This document shows positions 1-7,278 of a stretch of 33,868 bases of DNA, piece after piece. The stretch's first letter is position 1. Every line of letters starts with the position of its first letter. The notes beneath the pieces are model-generated. The model searched no databases, was not told the origin of the DNA, and saw nothing but the letters and a program-made list of their open reading frames with translations. Position numbers and translations under genes: made by a program. The stretch comes from CAZLKT01 sp964560205. Its GTDB lineage: Bacteria; Pseudomonadota; Alphaproteobacteria; Holosporales; Holosporaceae. The stretch spans positions 1 through 33,868 of the forward strand of contig CAZLKT010000009.1 of the NCBI GenBank assembly GCA_964560205.1. Direction: 5' to 3'.

Positions 1-157
1 ACGGCACCGAAACCATGAACATCTTCAATATAGCACAAAAGCACTTGTAATGGCTTATCTTAGGTGGCCCTCCTCCACATAATGTGGTACGTTTCCTTAT
101 GATTGGTAGTATTCGCTCATGAAATACTTCCTCTGATATTAGATATAGGCCATACAA
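1..157 (-). pseudogene. IS5-family transposase, N-terminal fragment (partial)
   Basis: An open frame of 52 codons reads through to the window edge. It contains ISEEVFHERILPIIRKR followed by a GGGPPKISHY stretch and a predicted helix, which resembles the N-terminal DUF4096-like part of IS5 transposases (a 'W/F..I.PLLP' pattern followed by a G/R-rich P segment). An AGGAGG ribosome site lies at 160-165. The well-spaced ATG at 151-153 is in a different frame and meets a stop after four codons. The good frame would need a TTG at 155-157 that is too close to the ribosome site. This suggests a frameshift near the start, so the copy may be inactive. Family placement is fairly sure; activity is doubtful. 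Confidence 0.55.
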
Positions 158-204
158 ACCTCCTTTTAGAACTAGCTTATCACTATTCTTCTATCTTTCA
201 AGTT

Positions 205-220
205 GTTTGTTAACAGTGCC
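205..220. repeat. IS terminal inverted repeat, left copy
   Basis: The 16 bases GTTTGTTAACAGTGCC are the exact reverse complement of 33405-33420. The next two bases (221-222) are TA, as at 33403-33404. This end lies next to the transposase start, so it is the 5' (left) end of the element. Confidence 0.8.
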
Positions 221-221
221 T

Positions 222-608
222 ACTTTTAGAGACAGATTTTGCCATACCTATTTCTTAATTTTACTACTTTTTTCGTCTCCACTCTTTTATCATCTTCCTT
301 TCATTCTTACCCCTCTGTTGATCTCTGTTGATTTCAACCTTTAAAATCCTCTCTTTCATATATCACTTTTTATAATATGAACAGGAAATGTTTTTCACAC
401 TATGTAGACTTTTTTATTCCATAAAAATTTACAGTGAAAAACAAATGCAAAAAATTACACAAAGATATTTTCATCATGTAATTTTTCTGCACTCTTACCG
501 TTATCTCATTTATAGAGATTCAAGATGTTTATAGCTGTTTTTTCGCCTTATTATCGACTTGACACACAACAGTCAATACCACACCCTCCTAAAACTTCCC
601 TTTTTTTC
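222..608. other. AT-rich stretch without a recognisable gene
   Basis: Nothing with convincing coding features is visible on either strand. The stretch is T-rich on the plus strand and lies between the IS end and the stop codon of the minus-strand gene at 609. No strong hairpin followed by a T tract was found for termination of that gene. Confidence 0.5.
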
Positions 609-2303
609 TTATTGAAAATTATCCTCCTCTTGATTGTTACCTTTTGAGTGAGCAACCATACGGTATTGATCCTGTTGAGAGTATGGCTGTTGAGGGTTCT
701 GTTGATATAGGTTTTGTTGAAAGTTTTGTTGTTCATTGTACTGTTGTTGAAAGTTTTGTTGTTGAACATATTGTAGCTGAGGGTATTGTTGTTGCGAGTA
801 CTGTTGTTCATTGTATTGTTGTTGAAAGTTTGGTTGTTGAACATATTGTGGCTGAGAGTATTGCTGTTGAAAGTTTTGTTGTTGAACATATTGTGGCTGA
901 GAGTATTGTTGTTGCGAGTATTGTTGTTCATTTTTTGCAGCATTATATTTTTTATATGCCTCCTCAATTTTTTGTTTATATCCATCCCAATCTTCAAGAG
1001 AAACACCGTTTGCTTTTAATTTTTCATAATCATTCAAGGTACACAACTCCGCCTCAGTAAAATCATCAAATACCATGTCATTATGTACATAAAAACCAGG
1101 CTGTCCACTATAGTCAAACCGTTGTATGTCTACCCAGTCAGTATCATCACTTCCCCAAAAACTATGTGTCCTCTGAACACGCAACAAATCCCATCGAGGT
1201 AGAAATCTAAAGAGTTCATACATATGATCATGAAAGTTATTATTCGGGTTTTTCATTATTTCCTTTCTTCTCTCTTGATAAAATTTCAAACCTTCGTCGG
1301 TAAGCTCTCCCTTCTCATTGAAATGTGAATAAGAAAAAGGCTCCCCCCCCCTTATCCGTCGACAAAAAAAACGCCTCTCTGTTTTCCTGAACTCTTTTTC
1401 TAGATTTTCCAAAAGGCTTATATCCTCATTGGAAAGTTTTCCCCCCTCCGTTTTTATTGCATTACGAACACATCCATATTGCTCTTGTAAAAAATCAAAA
1501 ACATCCCCCATTTCTTTGCTTACATCATAAAATTTTTCCTTATTTCTCTCCTTAACCATCAATTGAGCACGCGCAAGGCGGCCAATTGCATCAGAAATAT
1601 CTTTTACATCTGACTTTTTATCATTGCATTGGAAAGGATTTTGCAGAACACTGTTATCTTCATTATATATTTGTTTTTTAATAATTTTTTCATCTTGTTT
1701 TTCATCTTGTTTCCCCATAATGGCCGAATTTTCATGTGAAACACCCCCCTCTTCTTTCTGATTACCTACACCAATACCATCTAACAGTTCTTTCAGCTCA
1801 TTGTATTGTTTTACTTCACAATGTTGCTTCAAAAATTCTAAGTTCTGAAGAACTTCTTTCGTTCTTTGTGTACTGAAATTCGTTGTATCAAAACCAAGCA
1901 ATACGAATTTATAAAATTCTTTTTCATCCATTTTCTCAATTCTTTTTTTAAAAACAGAGGCAACATCATCAGATTTTTCGTCATTCTTCTGCTCTTCCTC
2001 ATTTTTTTTTACACCACCAGCTTCCCCTTTATTCAGTGACATATTATGCGATTTATTCCCTATATTCACCGCATTTGGTCTCCTGGTTTCATAGCAATAC
2101 CATAGAGAAATGAGACCAATGCAAAAAAAAGCAGCAGGAACATAACCATTAATATGCCACCATTGTTTTTCCTCAAGAGCTGGACAAAAGTTATCCACAG
2201 AGCACACATCAATGCCGTCGCCTATCCCTTTCCCCTTATCATGAGCATTCACCGATGAGGCCAGAAGAGAAAATGATAGAAAAAAAACAGAAGCTAAATG
2301 CAT
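609..2303 (-). CDS. Secreted/membrane-anchored protein with Gln/Tyr/Asn-rich repeat tail
   Basis: Unrecognised protein of 564 residues. Residues 1-20 form a signal peptide ending in SVNA. A second hydrophobic segment at about 53-70 (VPAAFFCIGLISLWYCY) follows two Cys residues (CSVDNFC) and is probably a membrane anchor. The next 380 residues are charged and likely helical. The C-terminus (about 455-545) is low complexity, built of repeats such as QQQYSQPQYVQQQNF, and resembles prion-like or adhesive tails. The ATG at 2303 has an AAAGGAA ribosome site 5 bases upstream and a promoter at 2338-2367. Signal peptide, single anchor and long charged region resemble the two proteins at 9365-13379, so it may be a distant member of that set (inference). 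Function unknown; a surface or effector role is possible. Confidence 0.8.
   Translation of the reverse strand: MHLASVFFLSFSLLASSVNAHDKGKGIGDGIDVCSVDNFCPALEEKQWWHINGYVPAAFFCIGLISLWYCYETRRPNAVNIGNKSHNMSLNKGEAGGVKKNEEEQKNDEKSDDVASVFKKRIEKMDEKEFYKFVLLGFDTTNFSTQRTKEVLQNLEFLKQHCEVKQYNELKELLDGIGVGNQKEEGGVSHENSAIMGKQDEKQDEKIIKKQIYNEDNSVLQNPFQCNDKKSDVKDISDAIGRLARAQLMVKERNKEKFYDVSKEMGDVFDFLQEQYGCVRNAIKTEGGKLSNEDISLLENLEKEFRKTERRFFCRRIRGGEPFSYSHFNEKGELTDEGLKFYQERRKEIMKNPNNNFHDHMYELFRFLPRWDLLRVQRTHSFWGSDDTDWVDIQRFDYSGQPGFYVHNDMVFDDFTEAELCTLNDYEKLKANGVSLEDWDGYKQKIEEAYKKYNAAKNEQQYSQQQYSQPQYVQQQNFQQQYSQPQYVQQPNFQQQYNEQQYSQQQYPQLQYVQQQNFQQQYNEQQNFQQNLYQQNPQQPYSQQDQYRMVAHSKGNNQEEDNFQ
655..945 (-). repeat. Tandem in-frame repeats encoding the Gln-rich tail
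   Basis: Short units such as GTTGTTGAAAGTTTTGTTGT recur in tandem with small variations (CATATTGTGGCTGAG, GAGTATTGTTGTTGC). On the minus strand they encode Q/Y/N/P-rich peptides. The repetitiveness keeps other frames open on both strands. The copy number is likely to vary between strains. Confidence 0.7.
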
Positions 2304-2337
2304 TTTTATTTCCTTTATTTTTTAATCCCCATTGGCT

Positions 2338-2367
2338 ATAGTATGCTTAAAAAAACAACTAGATCAA
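2338..2367 (-). promoter_or_regulatory. Sigma-70-like promoter for the gene at 609-2303
   Basis: On the minus strand, TTGATC (2362-2367) and TACTAT (2338-2343) are separated by 18 bases. The -10 lies about 35 bases before the ATG at 2303. Predicted from sequence only. Confidence 0.5.
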
Positions 2368-2428
2368 TAGAAAACTTAAAAAATTCAATCACATATTTTT
2401 TTAAAAAATTCACATGCAGATAGCTCAT

Positions 2429-2464
2429 AAAAAAGGGTAAACAGGGACCCCCTCTTTTGTACCC
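2429..2464 (-). terminator. Possible intrinsic terminator downstream of rpoZ
   Basis: On the minus strand GGGTA ... TACCC can pair around a GGGTCCC-containing loop and is followed directly by six T residues. It lies about 150 bases after the rpoZ stop. The stem is short, so this is a moderate call. Confidence 0.4.
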
Positions 2465-2612
2465 AAGCCTTACTTTATATTCAAAGATTGTACTCTCTAT
2501 GCTGAAATGGACCGGGCATAGCTTTGCATGCCATCAAACCTGTCCCATGTTCTTTTCACATGAAACGCTTGCACATCCCTTTCTCACAAAACATAAGAAA
2601 TATGTTCTACTG

Positions 2613-2948
2613 CTACTGCTTTTCTTTTTTTGTCCGAGCAGTCTCTTTTGTTTCAGAAGAGAGCGATGCCGTCGCAGTTTCTTCCTGAACAGAAGGTTCC
2701 ACTGCAATATCCTCTAAAAATGTATACTGACGAAAACTTGTGATAATGCGCTCCACCACCTGTGGCACCTCTATTTTATGCTGAGCAATCTCTTTAAGGG
2801 CCAAGATGGAAGACTTATGCTTCATCTTTCCAAAAAAAGCCGCAGAGGAGCTGGAGGAAATCTCCTGGGCCCGATACGCCACAACCACAGCCAATTCAAA
2901 ATGATCCTTAACAATCTTGAGGCAATCCTCTACAAGCTGGCTTGACAC
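2613..2948 (-). CDS. rpoZ: DNA-directed RNA polymerase omega subunit
   Basis: RNA polymerase omega promotes assembly and stability of the core enzyme by holding the beta' subunit. The 111-residue product has the family's N-terminal signature: LVEDCLKIVKDHFELAVVVA corresponds to the usual 'VEDC...NRFELV..A..RA' block, followed by YRAQEI and, at about residues 45-55, KSSILALKEIA, corresponding to 'K..V.ALREIA'. The C-terminus is longer than in E. coli and acidic to basic, as in other alphaproteobacteria. The start is GTG at 2948, the first usable start after an in-frame stop six bases upstream (2952-2954), with an AAGGGTAGGG ribosome site. It follows rpmJ by 8 bases, so the two are probably co-transcribed. 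Confidence 0.85.
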   Translation of the reverse strand: MSSQLVEDCLKIVKDHFELAVVVAYRAQEISSSSSAAFFGKMKHKSSILALKEIAQHKIEVPQVVERIITSFRQYTFLEDIAVEPSVQEETATASLSSETKETARTKKEKQ

Positions 2949-2956
2949 AAATCACC

Positions 2957-3082
2957 CTACCCTTGCCGCGCACAAAAACGGCGATTGCGCTTATTAATAA
3001 CGTAAAGACGTCTCCCTCTCTTCACCACTCGGCAATGCCGATCTCTTTTACGCTGACTCTTTAGGGAGTTTATGACTCTCAT
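2957..3082 (-). CDS. rpmJ: 50S ribosomal protein L36
   Basis: This 41-residue protein starts MRVINSLKSQRKRDRHCRVV and ends LYVINKRNRRFCARQG. That is the alphaproteobacterial L36 pattern, 'MKVRNSLKSLK.RHR...VVRRKGR.YVINK..RRFKARQG'. It is rich in Arg/Lys and keeps the conserved NSLKS, YVINK and ARQG segments. L36 is a small component of the large ribosomal subunit. It does not use the four-Cys zinc pattern of the other L36 type; only two Cys remain. ATG at 3082, TAG at 2957-2959. The rpoZ ribosome site overlaps its last codons, suggesting translational coupling. The gene is short enough to be missed by length-filtered gene calling. Confidence 0.93.
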   Translation of the reverse strand: MRVINSLKSQRKRDRHCRVVKRGRRLYVINKRNRRFCARQG

Positions 3083-3126
3083 ATGTCGATCATGAAAAAA
3101 TTTTGTACCCCTAGTATCAGGAAAAA

Positions 3127-3626
3127 ATGGGCCCTTGTCAATGGACCAAAAACATTCTTGAAAAAGAGAAAAATGTCTTCATAATGACGCAAGGGCATGC
3201 GCGTAGAAAAGCAAGGAAAATGTCAAGGAAAGTATATCCTGATCCCCATGTTATATACCCCATGGAAGGCTTCACAAGACTCGTCTATCTGAAAAACATC
3301 ATTCACAATCCGCAGATTATTGTAGGTGAGTACACATACTATGATGACCCAGAGGATGTACACAATTTTGAAAAGAATGTCCTTTATCTCTTTGATTTCA
3401 TAGGTGATAAGTTGATTATCGGTAAATTCTGCCAGATAGCCTCCGGTGTACGCTTTATTATGAATGGCTCCCTTCATGATATGGGTGCCTTTCCACCTAT
3501 CCATTCAAAATCTTTGGCGGAGAATGGGACGCTCACGATACATACAATCCCATACTCAAAGGCGATACATCTAAGCTATCTGAGAGGTCAGACATAAAAA
3601 AGTCCATGATCCTCTGCGAAGTATGA
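3127..3626 (+). pseudogene. Vat/CatB-type xenobiotic acetyltransferase, frameshifted and truncated
   Basis: Intact relatives (about 210 residues, left-handed beta-helix trimers) acetylate streptogramin A or chloramphenicol. Here the N-terminal half matches the family closely: YPMEGF, VGEYTYYDDP, NVLYLFDFIGDKLIIGKFC and FIMNGSLHDMG. Around 3485-3500 the reading frame breaks. The following family segment YPFKIFGGEWDAHDTYNPIL then KGDT appears in another frame and runs to a stop at 3624-3626. The catalytic-site and hexapeptide region that should follow (IGxDVWIG and onward) is absent. The gene is therefore both frameshifted and missing its C-terminal half. The original start could be the ATG at 3220 or one upstream. 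It lies divergently from rpmJ. Confidence 0.8.
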
Positions 3627-3692
3627 TTTTCGAGAATCATGGAGGAAAAATGATATTTTTCTACTTGAAAAAGAAAAAAAAATTGTAGAAAA
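3623..3692 (+). other. Two inverted repeats between the broken acetyltransferase and the next gene
   Basis: ATGATT (3623-3628) pairs with AATCAT (3635-3640). TTTTCTAC (3657-3664) pairs perfectly with GTAGAAAA (3685-3692) across an A-rich loop. They sit directly before the start region of the following gene and could be a transcription terminator remnant or an operator. Confidence 0.35.
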
Positions 3693-3704
3693 TTGCTCCT
3701 AAGT

Positions 3705-4781
3705 ATGAAAACAGTGTGGTTTATGAAAGTTTTTTCTCTCAAAAGATCAGGAATATTTTTGTGGTGCCTCATGTTCTCTGTGCTTTCTCAACACGCACAG
3801 TCAGAAAGCGAATCACAACCAACACTCCACGAAGCCCCCCCTCCCTCTGAGAAAGCGAAAACAGAGGAAGAAGACACATCTTCTGATACATCCCTTGTTC
3901 AGCTTTTTTTGTCAGGGCAAAAACGCTTTCTAGAAGAGTTTTTCTATGTCCAGCCTGAACTTATCCCCATTAAAAAAGTGTTCTATCCTTTTGGCGGATC
4001 CGACATCCTGTATCCTCTCAGTATTTTTCCCAATGCTCAAGAAATTCTTTTGGTAGGGCTGGAGCACATCCATTTCACCTCTGACGAAGATTTGCATGAT
4101 TCCTTTGAGGAGACACCTCTGTGCGAAGATGTGTCCTCCCTTATTGCCAGAAGCTTCAGCGTGTCCAAGGATATGTGGGATAATGATAAACACTATAAGG
4201 AGGGAGTTTTTGCTCGTATCTGCGATCAGCTTCGCATTTTGGGAGTAAAGGACATGAATGTGTCCCATGATAGTGTGCTCAACATTCTTGTCATATCTTT
4301 TGTGTACAGAGGCATTCCCAGAAAAGTGACCTATCGCCAAACGTCCCTGAGCGACAGAAAGGGGTTGCCAGAGGTGTTAGCATGGGTAAAAGCTCAGGGA
4401 GTAGAGGGTGTGGTCATGAAGGCAACAAGTTTTTGTATGCACCAAAAAAACTTCTCTCAGATGCGTGATTTCGTTGCAAAGAACGCACAGGTCATCGTCC
4501 AGGACGATACGGGAATTCCCCTCAAAACCCTGGAAGAAACGCACACGGTAAAGAAATTCGGGGTATACACACGCCCCTATGGTAAAGAATGGGATGGGTA
4601 TATTCAGCAAGACCTACGAGAAAAAAAAGCAGAAGACAGTGGACCTTTAAAGTTCTTTTTTGGATATGGGGCGCGTAAACAACCATGTGTTGTTCTTCTT
4701 GCATGCAGTAAAAATATGGTCGACACCTCCCCTTCAGGAGAAAACTCCCTAGAAGACGACTCTCGTACATCGGAGGATTAG
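3705..4781 (+). CDS. Secreted conserved hypothetical protein
   Basis: I cannot assign a function to this 358-residue protein. Its N-terminus carries a signal peptide (KRSGIFLWCLMFSVLSQHAQ), then a Ser/Glu/Pro-rich linker. The body contains FYPFGGSDILYPLSIFPNAQ followed by EILLVGLEHI, and near the C-terminus FGVYTRPYGKEWDGYIQQDL and FFFGYGARKQPCVVLLA. This set recalls a conserved bacterial family of uncharacterised exported proteins with 'YPFSGpDfLyA..FFPNA..Y.L.GLEP' and 'vYTKPI.....Y.QPDL' motifs (recollection, not a search). An open frame begins upstream at a TTG (3693), but ATG at 3705 or 3723 is more likely; neither has a clear ribosome site. It ends 13 bases before the convergent gene at 4795. 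Confidence 0.7.
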   Translation: MKTVWFMKVFSLKRSGIFLWCLMFSVLSQHAQSESESQPTLHEAPPPSEKAKTEEEDTSSDTSLVQLFLSGQKRFLEEFFYVQPELIPIKKVFYPFGGSDILYPLSIFPNAQEILLVGLEHIHFTSDEDLHDSFEETPLCEDVSSLIARSFSVSKDMWDNDKHYKEGVFARICDQLRILGVKDMNVSHDSVLNILVISFVYRGIPRKVTYRQTSLSDRKGLPEVLAWVKAQGVEGVVMKATSFCMHQKNFSQMRDFVAKNAQVIVQDDTGIPLKTLEETHTVKKFGVYTRPYGKEWDGYIQQDLREKKAEDSGPLKFFFGYGARKQPCVVLLACSKNMVDTSPSGENSLEDDSRTSED

Positions 4782-4794
4782 GACATTATCCCAT

Positions 4795-6135
4795 TCAAAA
4801 TATTTCGGGAAACGACTGGTAATTGGCCCCATCAGCAAGATGATACAATTGGGCTATTTGAAGCCATGGGTGTCGCCCAGAGAGGGCCCCCATAAAACGT
4901 CCAAGCTCCTGAGGCGAAAAAGATCCATTCTTGTGGCGACAGAGGAATCGACAGCAAAGAGGCATATGAGATGGAAGCACCGCCGTTGCAGGAGAGGGAT
5001 ACACAACCACCCCATTATCAATAATGCCTTGAAGATAAAATGTTGTATCACATGTCATTTCCTCAAGACTTTTTCCAAGTTCCATAATGGGAATGGATGT
5101 ATGCAGGAGAATATCAAAGCCCACTTTCGTCATACTGGTTCCATTATTTTCATGATAGCGCCGCGCGAGGGGTCTCCAATAATGTTGATTATCCGAACAA
5201 GGCACCTCCACAATCTCCTTGAAAAAAGCCTTTTGGATCAGAGCTGGCGTTGGGTTTCGTATTTCCTCCTCTGATACGTTATCCAAGAAATGTTCTATTT
5301 TTTCCGCAGTTTTCTGATAGGACAAATATTGCATCATGAGGGTAAGGGTGGCAAAAAAACTCAAAGGGGAAAGATGGCTTTCATGGGGCATAAGATCAAA
5401 AACAAGGGTTTTGGGACCAATGTAAGCGGATCCATACACCACAGATTCCTCATAAACACCAGACAAAATGCTGTGAAAGGCGGTGGCCACCAATGGAGTC
5501 ATACACACCACATGAAAAATTTCTGGCCGATGCAGGAGGTGCACAACAGCTTCTTTAAAACTCAGTTCATGAAATCGCACCTTGGGATGCTTCCGGGCAT
5601 GGGTCTGCAATGCCTTTAAAAAAGGTTCTTCTTTCTCTTGATAAATGTAGTGGATGGTGGGAGTTTCTTTTTGGTTGGTCATGGCTAAAAGGAGAGCAAT
5701 ATTATCGGATGCATGACGACTCACCAAGGGTGAAATCATAGCCGCATTAAAAACGGGACTACATGCATGGGGAGCTTTCCAAGGTCCATACTCCTGGACC
5801 ATAAAAAACTTCACAGGTTTTTTTCCTACATTTTTTGCTCCAAGGGTTTGGACATAATGGATTCCTGTATGCACCCCCAAACATCTATGAAAAAAATATC
5901 CGCATGCGGGGCAGGCCCGAGTCTCCTCCAAAAACCCCTTTAATACCATGGGATATTTGATAATTTCCTCTATGCCTTTTATGCCTTTAGATGCAGAATA
6001 TCTCTTCCCGAGATGCAAGAACGATGGCTGCAGGGCAACGTGTGGCACCAAGGCATCCCATATATCGCATATGAATTTCTTTAAATTTTCAGGAAAGTCT
6101 TCTCCTATAAGGAAAGGAATAGTGGCAGGCTTCAT
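4795..6135 (-). CDS. Degenerate isocitrate dehydrogenase homologue, probably inactive
   Basis: The 446-residue product resembles the long Rickettsia-type NADP isocitrate dehydrogenase over its length. The LHLGKRYSASKGI region matches 'I..GEK.Y..G...GI', PEIFHVVCMTPLVATAFHSI matches 'PE.FDV.V..NLYGDI.SD', and YGSAYIGPKTLVFDLMPHES matches 'GSANIG....MFEAVHGSAP'. The C-terminal domain with GFDILLHTS, DNGVVVYPSPATAV and CRFLCRH matches 'GVDVF..W', 'NRG.KVWP.G.PET' and 'WRCRF'. The residues needed for metal and isocitrate binding are missing: no GDI..D aspartates (TPLVATAFHSI instead), no 'RENtED' arginine motif (VQEYGPWKAP instead). The enzyme is unlikely to be catalytic, yet the frame is intact. 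It is divergent from lipA (192 bases apart). Another role or slow decay are both possible. Confidence 0.6.
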   Translation of the reverse strand: MKPATIPFLIGEDFPENLKKFICDIWDALVPHVALQPSFLHLGKRYSASKGIKGIEEIIKYPMVLKGFLEETRACPACGYFFHRCLGVHTGIHYVQTLGAKNVGKKPVKFFMVQEYGPWKAPHACSPVFNAAMISPLVSRHASDNIALLLAMTNQKETPTIHYIYQEKEEPFLKALQTHARKHPKVRFHELSFKEAVVHLLHRPEIFHVVCMTPLVATAFHSILSGVYEESVVYGSAYIGPKTLVFDLMPHESHLSPLSFFATLTLMMQYLSYQKTAEKIEHFLDNVSEEEIRNPTPALIQKAFFKEIVEVPCSDNQHYWRPLARRYHENNGTSMTKVGFDILLHTSIPIMELGKSLEEMTCDTTFYLQGIIDNGVVVYPSPATAVLPSHMPLCCRFLCRHKNGSFSPQELGRFMGALSGRHPWLQIAQLYHLADGANYQSFPEIF

Positions 6136-6327
6136 AATACACTCATTACTATGTTTTTTTTATGCAACTGATTGTATATCATTTGATCAAGTGAAAAAAG
6201 AAGTATTTTCTGCACAGATTCTCCATTTTTCTTTCTTCTGAAAAAATCCCTCACAAGAGAGTATGGATAGACATTTATTAAAAATATCTCAATACTGGGA
6301 AGGAAAGATATGATATGACGAGGAGAG

Positions 6328-7278
6328 ATGATGTCTGTGCATCCGCATTCCAATCCTCCTAAGCCAGAATGGCTTCGAGTTCGAACGTCTCTAAACACAG
6401 CATACCAAGAGACGGCTGCCCTGGTGAAAGATTTAAAGCTTCATACAGTGTGCCAAGAGGCGGCGTGTCCTAACATGGGGGAGTGTTGGCAGAAGAAGCA
6501 CGCCACGGTGCTTATTTTAGGAGACATCTGCACCCGCGCGTGTCGATTTTGCAACATTAAGACTGGAAAGCCAGAAAAGGTCAATCCAGAGGAGCCAGAT
6601 AACGTAGCACAGCTTGCCCTCAAGCTTCAGCTGTCCCATATTGTCATCACATCCGTGGACCGAGATGATTTACCAGATGGGGGTGCACAACATTTTGCCA
6701 AAGTCATTCAGGCAGTGCGAAAAGCATGTCCCGCCACCACCATCGAAGTCCTCACCCCAGATTTTTTAAAAAAGGATGGCGCTTTAGAGCATGTTATCGC
6801 TGCCCGACCCGACGTTTTTAATCATAACGTGGAGACAGTGCCTCGCCTGTACAGTCAGGTGCGGCCCCATTCGAGGTACTTTCATTCCCTGTACATACTC
6901 AAGCGCGCAAAAACCCTGGACCCATCACTTTTTACAAAGTCTGGATTCATGGTGGGCCTCGGGGAAGAAAATACGGAAATTCGTCAAGTCATGAATGATC
7001 TGAGATCGGCGGATGTGGATTTTCTTACCATTGGACAATACATGCAGCCAACACCCTCCCATCATCCAGTGTGTCGCTATGTGCCACCGGATGAATATGA
7101 TGGATGGAAAAAAACTGCATACAAAAAAGGATTTCTTATGGTATCTGCCTCCCCTTTTACACGTTCCTCTTATCATGCGGGAGAAGACTTTGCCACTCTC
7201 CGGCATAATCGATCTTTACATCAGCAAAAATCTTCACGGGAAAACAGTCGTGTGGCAAAAACAGAAATTTTCTCCTAA
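6328..7278 (+). CDS. lipA: Lipoyl synthase
   Basis: Radical SAM enzyme that inserts two sulfur atoms into protein-bound octanoyl groups to make lipoyl cofactors for 2-oxoacid dehydrogenases. The 316-residue product carries both cluster motifs: auxiliary [4Fe-4S] cysteines C42, C47 and C53 (CQEAACPNMGEC), and the radical SAM CxxxCxxC at C68, C72 and C75 (CTRACRFC). It also has ITSVDRDDLPDGGA, HNVETVPRLY, KSGFMVGLGE and the C-terminal RSSYHAGE, all standard for LipA. A GAGGAGAG ribosome site sits just before two tandem ATG codons (6328, 6331). It leads a tight + strand group: its end overlaps miaA by 29 bases if the GTG at 7250 is the miaA start. Length and motifs are normal. Confidence 0.97.
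   Translation: MMSVHPHSNPPKPEWLRVRTSLNTAYQETAALVKDLKLHTVCQEAACPNMGECWQKKHATVLILGDICTRACRFCNIKTGKPEKVNPEEPDNVAQLALKLQLSHIVITSVDRDDLPDGGAQHFAKVIQAVRKACPATTIEVLTPDFLKKDGALEHVIAARPDVFNHNVETVPRLYSQVRPHSRYFHSLYILKRAKTLDPSLFTKSGFMVGLGEENTEIRQVMNDLRSADVDFLTIGQYMQPTPSHHPVCRYVPPDEYDGWKKTAYKKGFLMVSASPFTRSSYHAGEDFATLRHNRSLHQQKSSRENSRVAKTEIFS

Larger units (their letters stand above)
1..221 (-). mobile_element. IS5-family insertion sequence, 5' part (runs off the left end)
   Basis: The segment ends at a 16-bp terminal inverted repeat (205-220) that recurs at 33405-33420. Both copies are bordered by TA, the target dinucleotide typical of several IS5-family groups. Inside lies the start of a transposase on the minus strand. 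The rest of the element is outside the window. The orientation matches the right-hand copy, so the two elements flank the window as direct repeats. The IS5 assignment rests on the transposase pieces at both ends and the TA flank. Confidence 0.7.

Noticed and set aside
551..1006. Asn/Thr-rich 151-codon open frame on the minus strand and open frames on the plus strand over the same region
   Set aside because: They are alternative frames of the Gln-rich repeat coding sequence of the gene at 609-2303; the periodic DNA keeps every frame open.
2457..2717. Plus-strand 86-codon frame with a hydrophobic run
   Set aside because: It overlaps rpoZ antisense and the spacer; its hydrophobic run is a T-rich tract effect.
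7013..7249. N-terminal extension of miaA inside lipA
   Set aside because: The extended frame is antisense to nothing conserved and lacks MiaA similarity; the P-loop starts about 15 residues after the GTG at 7250, as normal.
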